A stretch of 64,000 bases of DNA from positions 1,488,001-1,552,000 of the forward strand of contig NZ_JASCRY010000001.1 in assembly GCF_030010375.1 (NCBI RefSeq), read 5' to 3'. This DNA comes from Flavobacterium yafengii (GTDB lineage Bacteria; Bacteroidota; Bacteroidia; Flavobacteriales; Flavobacteriaceae). The notes below the pieces were generated by a model that saw only the letters and a program-made list of their open reading frames with translations, was not told the DNA's origin and ran no database searches. Shown here in pieces: positions 56,100-63,804 of the stretch. A program made the translations under genes and the position numbers. Position 1 is the first letter of the stretch; the number at the start of each line of letters is the position of its first letter.

Positions 56100-56855
56100 A
56101 TGAAAAAAATACTAATATTATTGCTTGTGGTTAATTTTTCTTTTGCACAACAGAACAAACGAAAACTAGTCTGGGAAGAAAATTTTGACGGCACCACATT
56201 AAACGAAAATAATTGGAATTTTGAGCTTGGAGATGGTTGTCCTAATTGTGGTTGGGGAAACAATGAACGACAACTGTATACGAAACAAAACCACACGGTT
56301 GCTAAAAATCAGTTAGTTATCACGGCCAAAAAGGTAGGTGATAAATACACTTCGACACGGATTACCACCAAAGGCAAAAAAGAGTTTCAGTACGGTCGTT
56401 TCGAAGCTAGAGCAAAGCTTCCTGTTGGACAAGGAGTTTGGCCAGCTTGGTGGATGTTGGGTTCAAATATCAGTGAAGTCGGTTGGCCTAAATCCGGAGA
56501 AATCGATATTTTAGAATATGTAGGAAAAGAACCCAATATGGTTTTTACTTCTTTGCATACACAAGACAGTCATGGAAACACTATAAATACCAAGAAAACA
56601 AGATTTGATGCTATCGAGGAAGGTTTTCACATTTACGCTGTAGAATGGACGAAAGATAAAATTGATTTTTTTGTAGATGATACTTTAGTGTATACCTTTC
56701 AACCTGAAAATAAAACAGAAGCGATTTGGCCATTCAACCAGCCCTTTTATTTTATTGTCAATATGGCTATAGGAGGGAATTTTGGAGGACCCGAAGTAGA
56801 TAACACTATACTTCCGCAAGATTTCATAATTGATTACATTAGAGTTTATCAATAA
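56100..56855 (+). CDS. GH16 endo-beta-glucanase, periplasmic type
   Basis: 251 residues, a single GH16 domain with an ordinary signal peptide (about 1-17, ending FSFAQ) and no lipobox. The catalytic motif is GEIDILEYVG with Glu134, Asp136 and Glu139. WGNNERQLYT and WPAWWMLG line the substrate cleft as in laminarinases. It would cut imported oligosaccharides in the periplasm, in contrast to the lipoprotein GH16 upstream. It starts 6 bp after the GH3 stop and closes the operon before a terminator. Confidence 0.95.
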   Translation: MKKILILLLVVNFSFAQQNKRKLVWEENFDGTTLNENNWNFELGDGCPNCGWGNNERQLYTKQNHTVAKNQLVITAKKVGDKYTSTRITTKGKKEFQYGRFEARAKLPVGQGVWPAWWMLGSNISEVGWPKSGEIDILEYVGKEPNMVFTSLHTQDSHGNTINTKKTRFDAIEEGFHIYAVEWTKDKIDFFVDDTLVYTFQPENKTEAIWPFNQPFYFIVNMAIGGNFGGPEVDNTILPQDFIIDYIRVYQ

Positions 56856-56887
56856 TCAGAAATATTAAGTAAAATAATTAAAAATAA

Positions 56888-56938
56888 AATAAAGTTTGAT
56901 TATAATTAATTGATAATCAGGCTTTATTTTGTTTTTTT
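56888..56938 (+). terminator. Terminator of the PUL operon
   Basis: AATAAAGTTTGATTAT (56888-56903) pairs with ATAATCAGGCTTTATT (56913-56928), two G-U pairs included, then a long T run. Confidence 0.85.
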
Positions 56939-57148
56939 TAGTTTCAGAACTCATTTTTAGAAAAAAGACTCCTTTACTATTCGTCAGCATCCTATTTTTA
57001 CAGGAATGTAAAAAAAAGAAGAAAAATTTTAACAAATTTCAGTCTTGTTCTGTTAATTTTTATTAATTTTACTTGCATGTTAAAACAATAATTAGTTAAA
57101 TTTGAAAACTTAACAAACCTAAATAAACACTAGCCTATAATAAAAAAC

Positions 57149-57193
57149 TACTTTTTAGAGACATCTCTTATTTTATTTTAAAACTAAAAAGTA
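57149..57193 (+). promoter_or_regulatory. Inverted repeat in the leader of the sigma factor gene
   Basis: TACTTTTTAG and CTAAAAAGTA are perfect complements 25 nt apart. An inner AGAGA/TCTCT hairpin lies between them. The second arm ends 5 nt from the ATG at 57199, so it could mask translation initiation or act as an operator. Confidence 0.4.
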
Positions 57194-57198
57194 TTATT

Positions 57199-57783
57199 AT
57201 GGTTAATATACAACTCCCTGACGCGTCATTAGTAAAGGATTATGTCGCAGGTAACGAGGATGCCTTAGCTAAACTAATAAAAAGGCACGAATCAAAAATT
57301 TATGGTTTTATTTATTCGAAAATTCCGGATAAAGACATTACCAACGATATTTTTCAAGATACTTTTATCAAAGTAATTAAAACTTTGAAATCAAACTCAT
57401 ACAATGAAGAAGGTAAATTCTTACCATGGGTTATGCGTATATCCCATAATCTCGTTGTAGATCATTACAGGAAAACAAAAAAAATGCCTATGTTTAGAGA
57501 AACCGAAGAGTTCTCTATTTTTTCCATAATGTCAGATGATTGTCAGACGATAGAAAATAAAATAATTTCGGAACAAGTCGAAATGGATTTAAAAAAGCTA
57601 ATCGAAGGACTTCCAGCGGATCAAAAAGAAGTATTGGTGATGCGAATGTATCAAGATATGAGCTTTAAGGAAATTTCAGAATCGACTGGAGTTAGTATCA
57701 ATACCGCTTTAGGTAGAATGCGTTATGCTCTGATGAATTTGAGAAAAGTGATAGACAAACACCAAATTGTTTTGACCAATTAA
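57199..57783 (+). CDS. ECF-type sigma factor
   Basis: 194 residues. Sigma region 2 (DIFQDTFIKVIKTLK, LPWVMRISHNLVVDHYRK) lies at about 52-100, and region 4 (LVMRMYQDMSFKEISESTGVSINTALGRM) at about 147-178. No anti-sigma gene is adjacent; a 47-residue basic protein follows 53 bp downstream. Its target regulon is unknown. It is not clearly tied to the PUL, which ends with a strong terminator. Confidence 0.92.
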   Translation: MVNIQLPDASLVKDYVAGNEDALAKLIKRHESKIYGFIYSKIPDKDITNDIFQDTFIKVIKTLKSNSYNEEGKFLPWVMRISHNLVVDHYRKTKKMPMFRETEEFSIFSIMSDDCQTIENKIISEQVEMDLKKLIEGLPADQKEVLVMRMYQDMSFKEISESTGVSINTALGRMRYALMNLRKVIDKHQIVLTN

Positions 57784-57836
57784 CAATATGTTTAAACTTG
57801 CTGCGTTGTAATATAAAGAAAAATATATATTACTCT

Positions 57837-57980
57837 ATGGCAAAAACTTACTCAAAAAAAGCATCAGTTTCAAAAAACAGGAAACCAAGTAAAGAAACAA
57901 TTTCTTTCTTATTAAGCTATTCCAAAGCGTTGAGCATAATAAAAATAGACAATAAAAGTTTCGAAATCATATCGAATTAA
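57837..57980 (+). CDS. 47-residue small protein downstream of sigma factor
   Basis: The peptide reads MAKTYSKKASVSKNRKPSKE, then TISFLLSYSKALSIIKIDNKSFEI. A Lys/Ser-rich N-terminal half precedes an amphipathic helix of about 14 residues. The frame is open 39 nt further upstream, but the ATG at 57837 is the better start. Its position suggests co-transcription with the sigma factor; a role as its partner is inference only. No known family. Confidence 0.65.
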   Translation: MAKTYSKKASVSKNRKPSKETISFLLSYSKALSIIKIDNKSFEIISN

Positions 57981-58042
57981 AATAGCTTAATTCCAATTAT
58001 GGATGATCTAAAGTATATTTAATTTGGTTTTAAATTATTAAA

Positions 58043-58072
58043 ATCCCACTATTTTTTAATAGTGGAATTTTT
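58043..58072. terminator. Bidirectional terminator before nth
   Basis: CCACTATT (58046-58053) pairs with AATAGTGG (58058-58065), with A and T runs outside. Confidence 0.85.
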
Positions 58073-58085
58073 TGTTCCATAAGGT

Positions 58086-58736
58086 TTATTTTTTATGGTA
58101 AGAATCAATGACCGTTTTTCTTCCAATTGTTTTAGTGATAATGTCTTTGTCTAAATCCCAAGCACGAGCCGGAGAATATTGTCTCCCGTACCATATAATC
58201 TGAAGGTGTAGATCATTCCAAAGTTCTTCAGGAAAAATACGTTTCGCATCTTTCTCTGTTTGAACAACATTTTTTCCGTTTGTTAAATTCCATCGATACA
58301 TCAATCTATGGATGTGAGTATCAACAGGAAAAGCAGGAACTCCAAAGGCTTGCGACATTACAACACTTGCCGTTTTATGTCCTACCGCAGGTAATTCCTC
58401 TAAAAATTCAAAACTCTGAGGTACTTTTCCACCATGTTTGTCAATTAAAATATGGGATAAACCATGAATTCCTTTTGATTTCATTGGCGATAAGCCACAG
58501 GGACGAATGATTTCCTTAATTTCCTCAACAGACATTTTTATCATATCATAAGGATTGTCCGCTTTCGCAAAAAGTAACGGTGTGATTTGGTTCACGCGAA
58601 CATCTGTACATTGTGCCGAAAGTAAAACAGCAATCAATAACGTATAAGGATCCTTATGGTCTAAAGGAACTGGAATCGTTGGGTATAACTCTTTTAACGT
58701 ATTTATAACAAACGTTACACGTTCTTGTTTATTCAT
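58086..58736 (-). CDS. nth: Endonuclease III without Fe-S cysteines
   Basis: A DNA glycosylase/AP lyase of base excision repair for oxidised pyrimidines. The helix-hairpin-helix ends LPAVGHKTAS with the catalytic Lys121, and Asp139 sits in VDTHIHR, the same spacing as in E. coli Nth. The 216 residues are near full length, but the C-terminal CX6CX2CX5C cluster is replaced by GRQYSPARAWDLDKDIITK. The only cysteines are Cys43 and Cys80. Activity may persist, as in some Fe-S-free family members. Confidence 0.93.
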   Translation of the reverse strand: MNKQERVTFVINTLKELYPTIPVPLDHKDPYTLLIAVLLSAQCTDVRVNQITPLLFAKADNPYDMIKMSVEEIKEIIRPCGLSPMKSKGIHGLSHILIDKHGGKVPQSFEFLEELPAVGHKTASVVMSQAFGVPAFPVDTHIHRLMYRWNLTNGKNVVQTEKDAKRIFPEELWNDLHLQIIWYGRQYSPARAWDLDKDIITKTIGRKTVIDSYHKK

Positions 58737-58825
58737 TATTCATTAAATTTGATTTGTAAAGAAAAACAATTTCATTGGCAATAGCAAAATTCAATTTCAA
58801 TTCAAATAAATAAAAAATATAAATA

Positions 58826-59278
58826 ATGACAACATTAAAAAAAGGAGATAAAGCACCTAATTTTTCTGGTCTGGACCAAGACGGAAAATCACATCAATTA
58901 GCGGATTATGCAGGTAAAAAATTAGTCGTTTTCTTTTATCCAAAAGCAAATACGCCAGGTTGCACTGCAGAAGCGTGTGATTTAAGAGATAATTTCGAAC
59001 GATTCCAAGCTAATAATTATGAGCTGTTAGGCGTTAGTGCCGATGCGCAAAAAGCACAAGCTAAATTCAAAGAAAAATTTGATTTTCCGTTTCCGTTACT
59101 TGCTGATGAGGATAAATCGGTAATTCAGGCTTTTGGAGTTTGGGGACCAAAGAAGTTTATGGGAAAAGAATATGACGGTATTCACCGAACAACATTTGTA
59201 ATTGATGAAAAAGGAATTATCGAAGATGTGATTTCAGATGTGAAAACTAAGGCTCATGCCGCTCAGATATTGAAGTAA
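58826..59278 (+). CDS. bcp: Thiol peroxidase Bcp
   Basis: An atypical 2-Cys peroxiredoxin (BCP/PrxQ) of 150 residues that reduces hydrogen peroxide and organic peroxides using thioredoxin. The peroxidatic cysteine is Cys46 in TPGCTAEAC, and Cys51 is placed for the BCP disulfide. FFYPKA and TFVIDEKG complete the fold. Divergent from nth with a 90-bp spacer; its stop is at the edge of an inverted repeat element. Confidence 0.96.
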   Translation: MTTLKKGDKAPNFSGLDQDGKSHQLADYAGKKLVVFFYPKANTPGCTAEACDLRDNFERFQANNYELLGVSADAQKAQAKFKEKFDFPFPLLADEDKSVIQAFGVWGPKKFMGKEYDGIHRTTFVIDEKGIIEDVISDVKTKAHAAQILK

Positions 59279-59496
59279 GTGTTCAGTAATCAGTTTTTAG
59301 TGTTCAGTTACTGCAATTACAAATAAGTATACAAAAACTGAAATTAAATTTTGACAAACAAAATAAAGTCCAGAGTTGAGATGTTAAATGACCTCAATTC
59401 TGGACTTTGTTTTGTAATTTAAATCGAAATTTCATGACTGATTCCGATAGTTATTAGGACTAGCAACTGAACACTAAAAACTGATTACTGATCACT
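59278..59496. repeat. Terminator flanked by 35-nt inverted repeats
   Basis: The left arm (59278-59312) and right arm (59462-59496) are inverted copies matching 33 of 35 positions. Each contains CAGTAATCAGTTTTTAGTG on one strand and holds AGTGTTCAGT twice or near-twice. Between them is a 15-bp terminator stem (AAGTCCAGAGTTGAG / CTCAATTCTGGACTT, one G-U) at about 59365-59408. It separates bcp from a leftward gene. Confidence 0.75.
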
Positions 59497-59501
59497 ATTC
59501 G

Positions 59502-60962
59502 CTAATTGCTTTCCTTCAAAACTTTATTTGGGTCATACCCAAAAAGGCGGTGTTCTTTTATTATTTCTGCAATACCAGTAGGAAGCATTGTTTCCCAACC
59601 CGGTTTTCCATTATTAATCATATTTAAAACTTCACGAGAGAAAACTTCTAAAATAGAAGGGTCATAATCATCTATGTCAACTACTTTTCCGTTGAATTTA
59701 AAGAATTTGTATAATTCTTTCATTCTAGGATGTACTTTTAAGTTTTCTGATGTGATGATTTCTCCGTCTTCTCCAATCATTGGATACAAGAAAACTTTCA
59801 TATCGCGATAGAATAATTTTCCAAATGCTTCCAATATTCCACCACTTAAATGACGGTAATATTTCTCATCAAAAATATCTACTAAATTATTCACGCCCAT
59901 GGCTAATCCCATTCTGGCTTTGGTATAATTAGCAAAATATTCCACCACTTTATAGTATTCCTGGAAGTTTGAAATCATTACAGTTTGTCCAAGTGAACAT
60001 AGTAATTCAGCCCTATCCATAAAATCTCTTTCATCGATTTCACCATCAGAACGTAAGTTTGATAATGTAATTTCAAAAACTACCAATGTGTTTTCGGCAT
60101 TTACCTTATTCTCATTCAGGAACATTTTTAATGATTTCTCATACATGTCCATGTTCACTTTTGTAACGGGACGAAAACTACCTCTAAAAGCAAGAATATT
60201 TTTCTTGTATAAAATTGCTGCAGGAAGAATGTTTTTACCTTCAGGGTTAAACATTACCGCATCAGTCATTCCGTTTTTTACTAATTGTAAACTCATCAAA
60301 CGATTGTCAACATCAGCAAAACGAGGTCCTGAGAAATTTATAGTGTCTATTTCTAATTGATCTTTATCTAGGTGATCGTATAAATAACGCAACAATCGTT
60401 TAGGATCATTGTATTTATAATATGCTCCATAAATTAAGTTTACACCAAGAATACCAAGCGTTTCTTGTTGCAAGCGGACATCAGTTTCTTTAAATCGAAT
60501 GTGAATGATAATTTCGTTATAATCCTCATCTGGTTCAATTTGATAACTAATTCCAACCCAACCATGTCCTTTGAATTGTTTTGCAAAATCTATCGTAGCT
60601 ACAGTATTGGCATAACTAAAAAACATTTTATTAGGATGTTTTTCTCTGCTCAATCTTTTTTCTATCAGATTTACTTCATGAGAAAGCATTTTTTTAAGTC
60701 GGCTTTCGGTTACGTAACGGCCGTCTTCTTCAACGCCATATACGGCATCACTAAAGTCTTTGTCATAGGCTGACATTGCCTTTGCAATTGTTCCGGAAGA
60801 CCCACCAGATCTAAAAAAATGTCTTACAGTTTCCTGTCCAGCCCCAATTTCTGCAAAAGTTCCGTAAATGTTTTCATTCAAATTGATACGGAGTGCTTTA
60901 TCTTTAATCGAAGGGATTTGTTCGATGATTTTATCACCTTTTAATTTTATTTCTGTATCCAT
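59502..60962 (-). CDS. Conserved protein of unknown function (486 residues)
   Basis: A soluble alpha/beta protein with no signal peptide or membrane segment. Striking blocks are FAEIGAGQETVRHFF, GSSGTIAKAMSAYDKDFSDAVYG and YVTESRLKKMLSHE near the N-terminus. ILGVNLIYGAYY, PAAILYKKNILAFRGSFRPVT and LGQTVMISNFQEYYKVVEYF follow. I do not recognise a named domain or catalytic motif; some databases attach unrelated labels such as nucleotidyltransferase or receptor, and nothing here supports them. It has its own -7 element (60989-60996) and no operon partner. Confidence 0.8.
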   Translation of the reverse strand: MDTEIKLKGDKIIEQIPSIKDKALRINLNENIYGTFAEIGAGQETVRHFFRSGGSSGTIAKAMSAYDKDFSDAVYGVEEDGRYVTESRLKKMLSHEVNLIEKRLSREKHPNKMFFSYANTVATIDFAKQFKGHGWVGISYQIEPDEDYNEIIIHIRFKETDVRLQQETLGILGVNLIYGAYYKYNDPKRLLRYLYDHLDKDQLEIDTINFSGPRFADVDNRLMSLQLVKNGMTDAVMFNPEGKNILPAAILYKKNILAFRGSFRPVTKVNMDMYEKSLKMFLNENKVNAENTLVVFEITLSNLRSDGEIDERDFMDRAELLCSLGQTVMISNFQEYYKVVEYFANYTKARMGLAMGVNNLVDIFDEKYYRHLSGGILEAFGKLFYRDMKVFLYPMIGEDGEIITSENLKVHPRMKELYKFFKFNGKVVDIDDYDPSILEVFSREVLNMINNGKPGWETMLPTGIAEIIKEHRLFGYDPNKVLKESN

Positions 60963-60988
60963 TTTCTTTTAATATGGCTAATATGTTG

Positions 60989-60996
60989 CAAAGTTA
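60989..60996 (-). promoter_or_regulatory. -7 element for the unknown 486-residue gene
   Basis: CAAAGTTA is TAACTTTG on the minus strand, 26 nt before the ATG at 60962. Confidence 0.55.
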
Positions 60997-61030
60997 ATGA
61001 AATAGGTTTCTAATGAAAGATAATTAACCC

Positions 61031-61038
61031 TATTTTTG
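61031..61038 (+). promoter_or_regulatory. -7 element for the MBL operon
   Basis: TATTTTTG fits TAnnTTTG, 18 nt before the TTG start at 61057. Confidence 0.55.
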
Positions 61039-61056
61039 TAAATAAAAGCAATAAAA

Positions 61057-61821
61057 TTGAAGGTATATTTTTTAGGAACTGGTACATCACAGGGGATTCC
61101 TGTTATTGGGAGCAATCATCCAGTATGTAAAAGCACTGATTTTAAAGACAAAAGGCTAAGAGTTTCCGTTTGGATTTCTTGGGGAAATCATTCTTTTGTT
61201 ATTGACTGCGGACCTGATTTTAGACAGCAAATGCTTTCTTCAAATTGTCAAAAAGTAGATGGAATCCTGTTTACCCACGAACATGCTGACCATACAGCAG
61301 GAATAGATGATATTCGTCCGTTTAATTTCAAGCAGGGAGAAATTCCAATTTATGCACATCAAAGGGTTATAGATAATCTGAGAAGGCGGTTTGGCTACGT
61401 TTTTGAAACGGTAAATAAATATCCGGGCGCACCTTCTGTTGCTACTATAGAAGTTGTCAATAATGAACCATTTTCTCTAGGAAATAAAACGGTAATTCCT
61501 ATTGATGTAATGCATGGAAATCTTCAGGTTTTTGGGTATCGAATAGATGATTTTGCCTATTTGACCGATGTGAAAACTATTGAAAAAAGCGAAATTGAAA
61601 AATTAAAAAATTTGAAGGTATTGGTAATAAATGCGTTACGAGAAGAGCCTCATGATACGCATTTCAATTTGAAAGAAGCATTAGATTTTATAACTTTGGT
61701 GCAACCAAAAACTACTTATCTGACACACATTAGTCATATTATGGGATACCATGAAGAGGTTCAAAAAAACCTTCCTCCAAATGTTTTTCTAGCGTACGAC
61801 AATTTAGAAATTACACTATAA
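61057..61821 (+). CDS. Metallo-beta-lactamase fold hydrolase (PhnP-like)
   Basis: 254 residues. The metal-binding THEHADHTAG gives His74, His76, Asp78 and His79, and further ligands appear in VMHGN and YLTHISH. The N-terminal GTGTSQGIPVIGSNH is like PhnP/RNase Z-type phosphodiesterases, so a cyclic phosphate or nucleotide diester substrate is likely. No Cys-rich PhnP zinc site is evident. The start is TTG at 61057; the first ATG codes Met59, after the conserved glycine-rich start. It heads an operon with two small genes. Confidence 0.9.
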   Translation: MKVYFLGTGTSQGIPVIGSNHPVCKSTDFKDKRLRVSVWISWGNHSFVIDCGPDFRQQMLSSNCQKVDGILFTHEHADHTAGIDDIRPFNFKQGEIPIYAHQRVIDNLRRRFGYVFETVNKYPGAPSVATIEVVNNEPFSLGNKTVIPIDVMHGNLQVFGYRIDDFAYLTDVKTIEKSEIEKLKNLKVLVINALREEPHDTHFNLKEALDFITLVQPKTTYLTHISHIMGYHEEVQKNLPPNVFLAYDNLEITL

Positions 61822-61832
61822 TTCAATTTACA

Positions 61833-62333
61833 ATGAAACAATCATTATTCCTTTATCTCACTATTTTAGCGGTACTTTCTTCAATTTTTACTTATATGTT
61901 TTTGAGTAAACAGGTGACATTTGAACAAACAAGGTATGAAAAAACTACAAAAAAGTTAAGAGACAGTCTACGTTTAGTTTCGAATCAGTTAGCTGATGCC
62001 AACTATTTTTCTTTGGCTAAAAACGAAAACGCCCAAAATTATTTTGATTCAGGAAGTTCAGATAAAATAATTCAATACGAAAAATTAATTCCTGTTGTTA
62101 CCGAAAAATTATTAGATTTTAATTCCAATCCAAAAGGGAATCCTTATACTGGTCAAGATCAAATTGGAGTTAATAAATTCATTATCAATAAAGTAAGAGT
62201 CCTGAACCACAGATGGATTATTGCAGATTTTAGTGACGGCGAAATTTGGGGAGAAGTTTTGTTGAAATATTTTGTAAATGCTGATGATAGTATTTCATTT
62301 GAAGTAAATCAATCATTATTATATCAAAAATAA
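61833..62333 (+). CDS. Hypothetical single-pass membrane protein
   Basis: 166 residues. An N-terminal hydrophobic segment (about 6-24) is followed by a short coiled region (TRYEKTTKKLRDSLRLVSNQ) and a soluble C-terminal domain with RWIIADFSDGEIWGEVLLKY. Probably a periplasmic domain held by one anchor. Family not recognised. It lies 11 bp after the MBL gene and 2 bp before the next gene, so the three are co-transcribed. Confidence 0.75.
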   Translation: MKQSLFLYLTILAVLSSIFTYMFLSKQVTFEQTRYEKTTKKLRDSLRLVSNQLADANYFSLAKNENAQNYFDSGSSDKIIQYEKLIPVVTEKLLDFNSNPKGNPYTGQDQIGVNKFIINKVRVLNHRWIIADFSDGEIWGEVLLKYFVNADDSISFEVNQSLLYQK

Positions 62334-62335
62334 GT

Positions 62336-62779
62336 ATGAAAAAGGGATTGTTTTTTTCGGTAATGATCATTTTTGCTTTTTCTTGTGCAAAGCAAATGGA
62401 TCAAAAAAAGGAATCTAAGAGTCCAATTCTAAAAGAAGAAAAACCACAATTAGTAGGTGGAGATTTGGATGAACACGGTTGTAAAGTTTCTGCAGGTTAT
62501 ACTTGGTCTGTGTTGAGAAAGGAGTGTATCCGGGTTTTTGAAATCGGAACTCGATTAAATCATTACGAGCAAAGCGGAGAAACTGCAACTACATCAGCTT
62601 TTGTGATTTTTGAAAATAATGGAAATAAAGCAGAATTATTTCTGGATACCCAAAAGGAGTCTATTATTTTAGAGAGAAAATCCGAAGGCCAACCATGGGT
62701 TAAGGATGATTGGCAATTGATTCCTTGGAAAGGTTATGTTTTGAAAAAAGCAGAAGAAATTAAATATACAGGACAATAA
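62336..62779 (+). CDS. Small lipoprotein of unknown function
   Basis: 147 residues with lipobox FAFSC (Cys17). The notable block GGDLDEHGCKVSAGYTWS plus LRKECIRVFE carries a cysteine pair 14 residues apart (DEHGC and KEC), probably a disulfide. The C-terminal half is beta-rich (AELFLDTQKESIILER). Role unknown. It ends the MBL operon at a terminator. Confidence 0.75.
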   Translation: MKKGLFFSVMIIFAFSCAKQMDQKKESKSPILKEEKPQLVGGDLDEHGCKVSAGYTWSVLRKECIRVFEIGTRLNHYEQSGETATTSAFVIFENNGNKAELFLDTQKESIILERKSEGQPWVKDDWQLIPWKGYVLKKAEEIKYTGQ

Positions 62780-62812
62780 AAATCGGTTAGTTATTTTCTA
62801 ACCAATTTTTAA
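62778..62812. terminator. Bidirectional terminator overlapping the esterase 3' end
   Basis: GGTTAG (62785-62790) pairs with CTAACC (62798-62803), extended by AAAAT/ATTTT across one mismatch. It overlaps the last codons of the leftward esterase gene. Confidence 0.65.
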
Positions 62813-63434
62813 AGTCATAAAAATTTTGTGGTGCCACTCCATGACCCACAGGATATTCTTTATAGGTTATATTTATTCCTAAATTTTCTAGTATTGCAGG
62901 TGTTTTTCTAGCCCATTCTACTTGAATTACTTGGTCTACTGTTCCGTGTGAAGCAAATATTTTCAAGTTAGTAAAGTTGTTTTTAAGATAATCCTCAGCC
63001 ACAATTTCTAAATTCAAATAGCCGCTCATAGCTACCACTTTTTGAACTTTTTCTGGGTAAGAAAGTGCCACAGCATAACTCAAGATTGAACCTTGGCTGA
63101 AGCCAACTAAAGCAATTTGTGTCTCATCGATTGGATAATTAGCAATTAACTCATCAATAAATCCAGCAATTAAATCCCTTGAAATTTTAGCTTGTTCGTG
63201 GTCTGAAAATTTATTTTGATCCGCATCAAAGTTTATCGCGTACCAAGCATAACTGCCGTATTGTAAGTCGTAAGGAGCTCGTGCTGAGATAATATAATAT
63301 TCCTCTGGAAGTTCAGTAGCAAATGAAAATAAATCTTCTTCATTGCTGCCATATCCATGTAATAAAAGGATAAGAGGATTTTTGTCTAATTTTATTTTAG
63401 GTTCTCGTATTTTATATTCTAAAGATAAATTCAT
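62787..63434 (-). CDS. Phospholipase/carboxylesterase family alpha/beta hydrolase
   Basis: 215 residues. The nucleophile is Ser113 in LVGFSQGS; the oxyanion region is LLLHGYGSNEED. The Asp is in HGTVDQVI and the His in YPVGHGVAP. It resembles bacterial carboxylesterases of the acyl-protein thioesterase type. No signal peptide is present, so it is cytoplasmic. It is 4 bp downstream of the small membrane protein gene and so probably its operon partner. Confidence 0.9.
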   Translation of the reverse strand: MNLSLEYKIREPKIKLDKNPLILLLHGYGSNEEDLFSFATELPEEYYIISARAPYDLQYGSYAWYAINFDADQNKFSDHEQAKISRDLIAGFIDELIANYPIDETQIALVGFSQGSILSYAVALSYPEKVQKVVAMSGYLNLEIVAEDYLKNNFTNLKIFASHGTVDQVIQVEWARKTPAILENLGINITYKEYPVGHGVAPQNFYDFKNWLENN

Positions 63435-63438
63435 CGGA

Positions 63439-63765
63439 TTATGATATGTTTTTAAGCCATTTTTGAAAATAAGTTCCCAATAAAGGAACTGGTTTTGTTT
63501 CTCCTTTTATAGCACTGGTAATGCCATAAGACCATAAAACAAATACGAAAATCCACATTGGAGCTGAAATCATTAAGCTGTCAAAATTGCTGATGATTAA
63601 TCCCAATGAAATAAAAGTTAATGTGAGTCCCAGTCCTTGGCGTATATGAAAGGAAGCAAACGCATTTTTGTCTTCGGAGTTCATGGACATCGCTATAAAT
63701 ACGCCAATTCCTAAAATATAGCTGGTGATGGCGGCAGTTTTTCCTGTTTCGGTAGTGTTATTCAT
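63439..63765 (-). CDS. Small multi-pass membrane protein (DUF4870/Tic20-like)
   Basis: 108 residues from ATG 63765 (MNNTTETGKTAA). Three hydrophobic segments (about 10-27, 42-62 and 67-92) surround the conserved-looking DKNAFASFHIRQGLGL, the usual core of this family. The C-terminal ALLGTYFQKWLKN-like end matches DUF4870-type proteins. A GTG at 63780 would add five residues. Function unknown. Confidence 0.78.
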   Translation of the reverse strand: MNNTTETGKTAAITSYILGIGVFIAMSMNSEDKNAFASFHIRQGLGLTLTFISLGLIISNFDSLMISAPMWIFVFVLWSYGITSAIKGETKPVPLLGTYFQKWLKNIS

Positions 63766-63804
63766 TTTATTTGTGCTCACTTTGAGTTTGGTGAGATTTT
63801 TTAT

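Larger units (their letters stand above)
56856..57198. other. 343-bp region with PUL terminator and sigma-factor leader
   Basis: It holds the operon terminator at 56888-56938 and a 10-bp inverted repeat, TACTTTTTAG (57149-57158) / CTAAAAAGTA (57184-57193), ending 5 nt before the sigma factor ATG. No ORF or RNA gene is seen otherwise. Confidence 0.5.
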
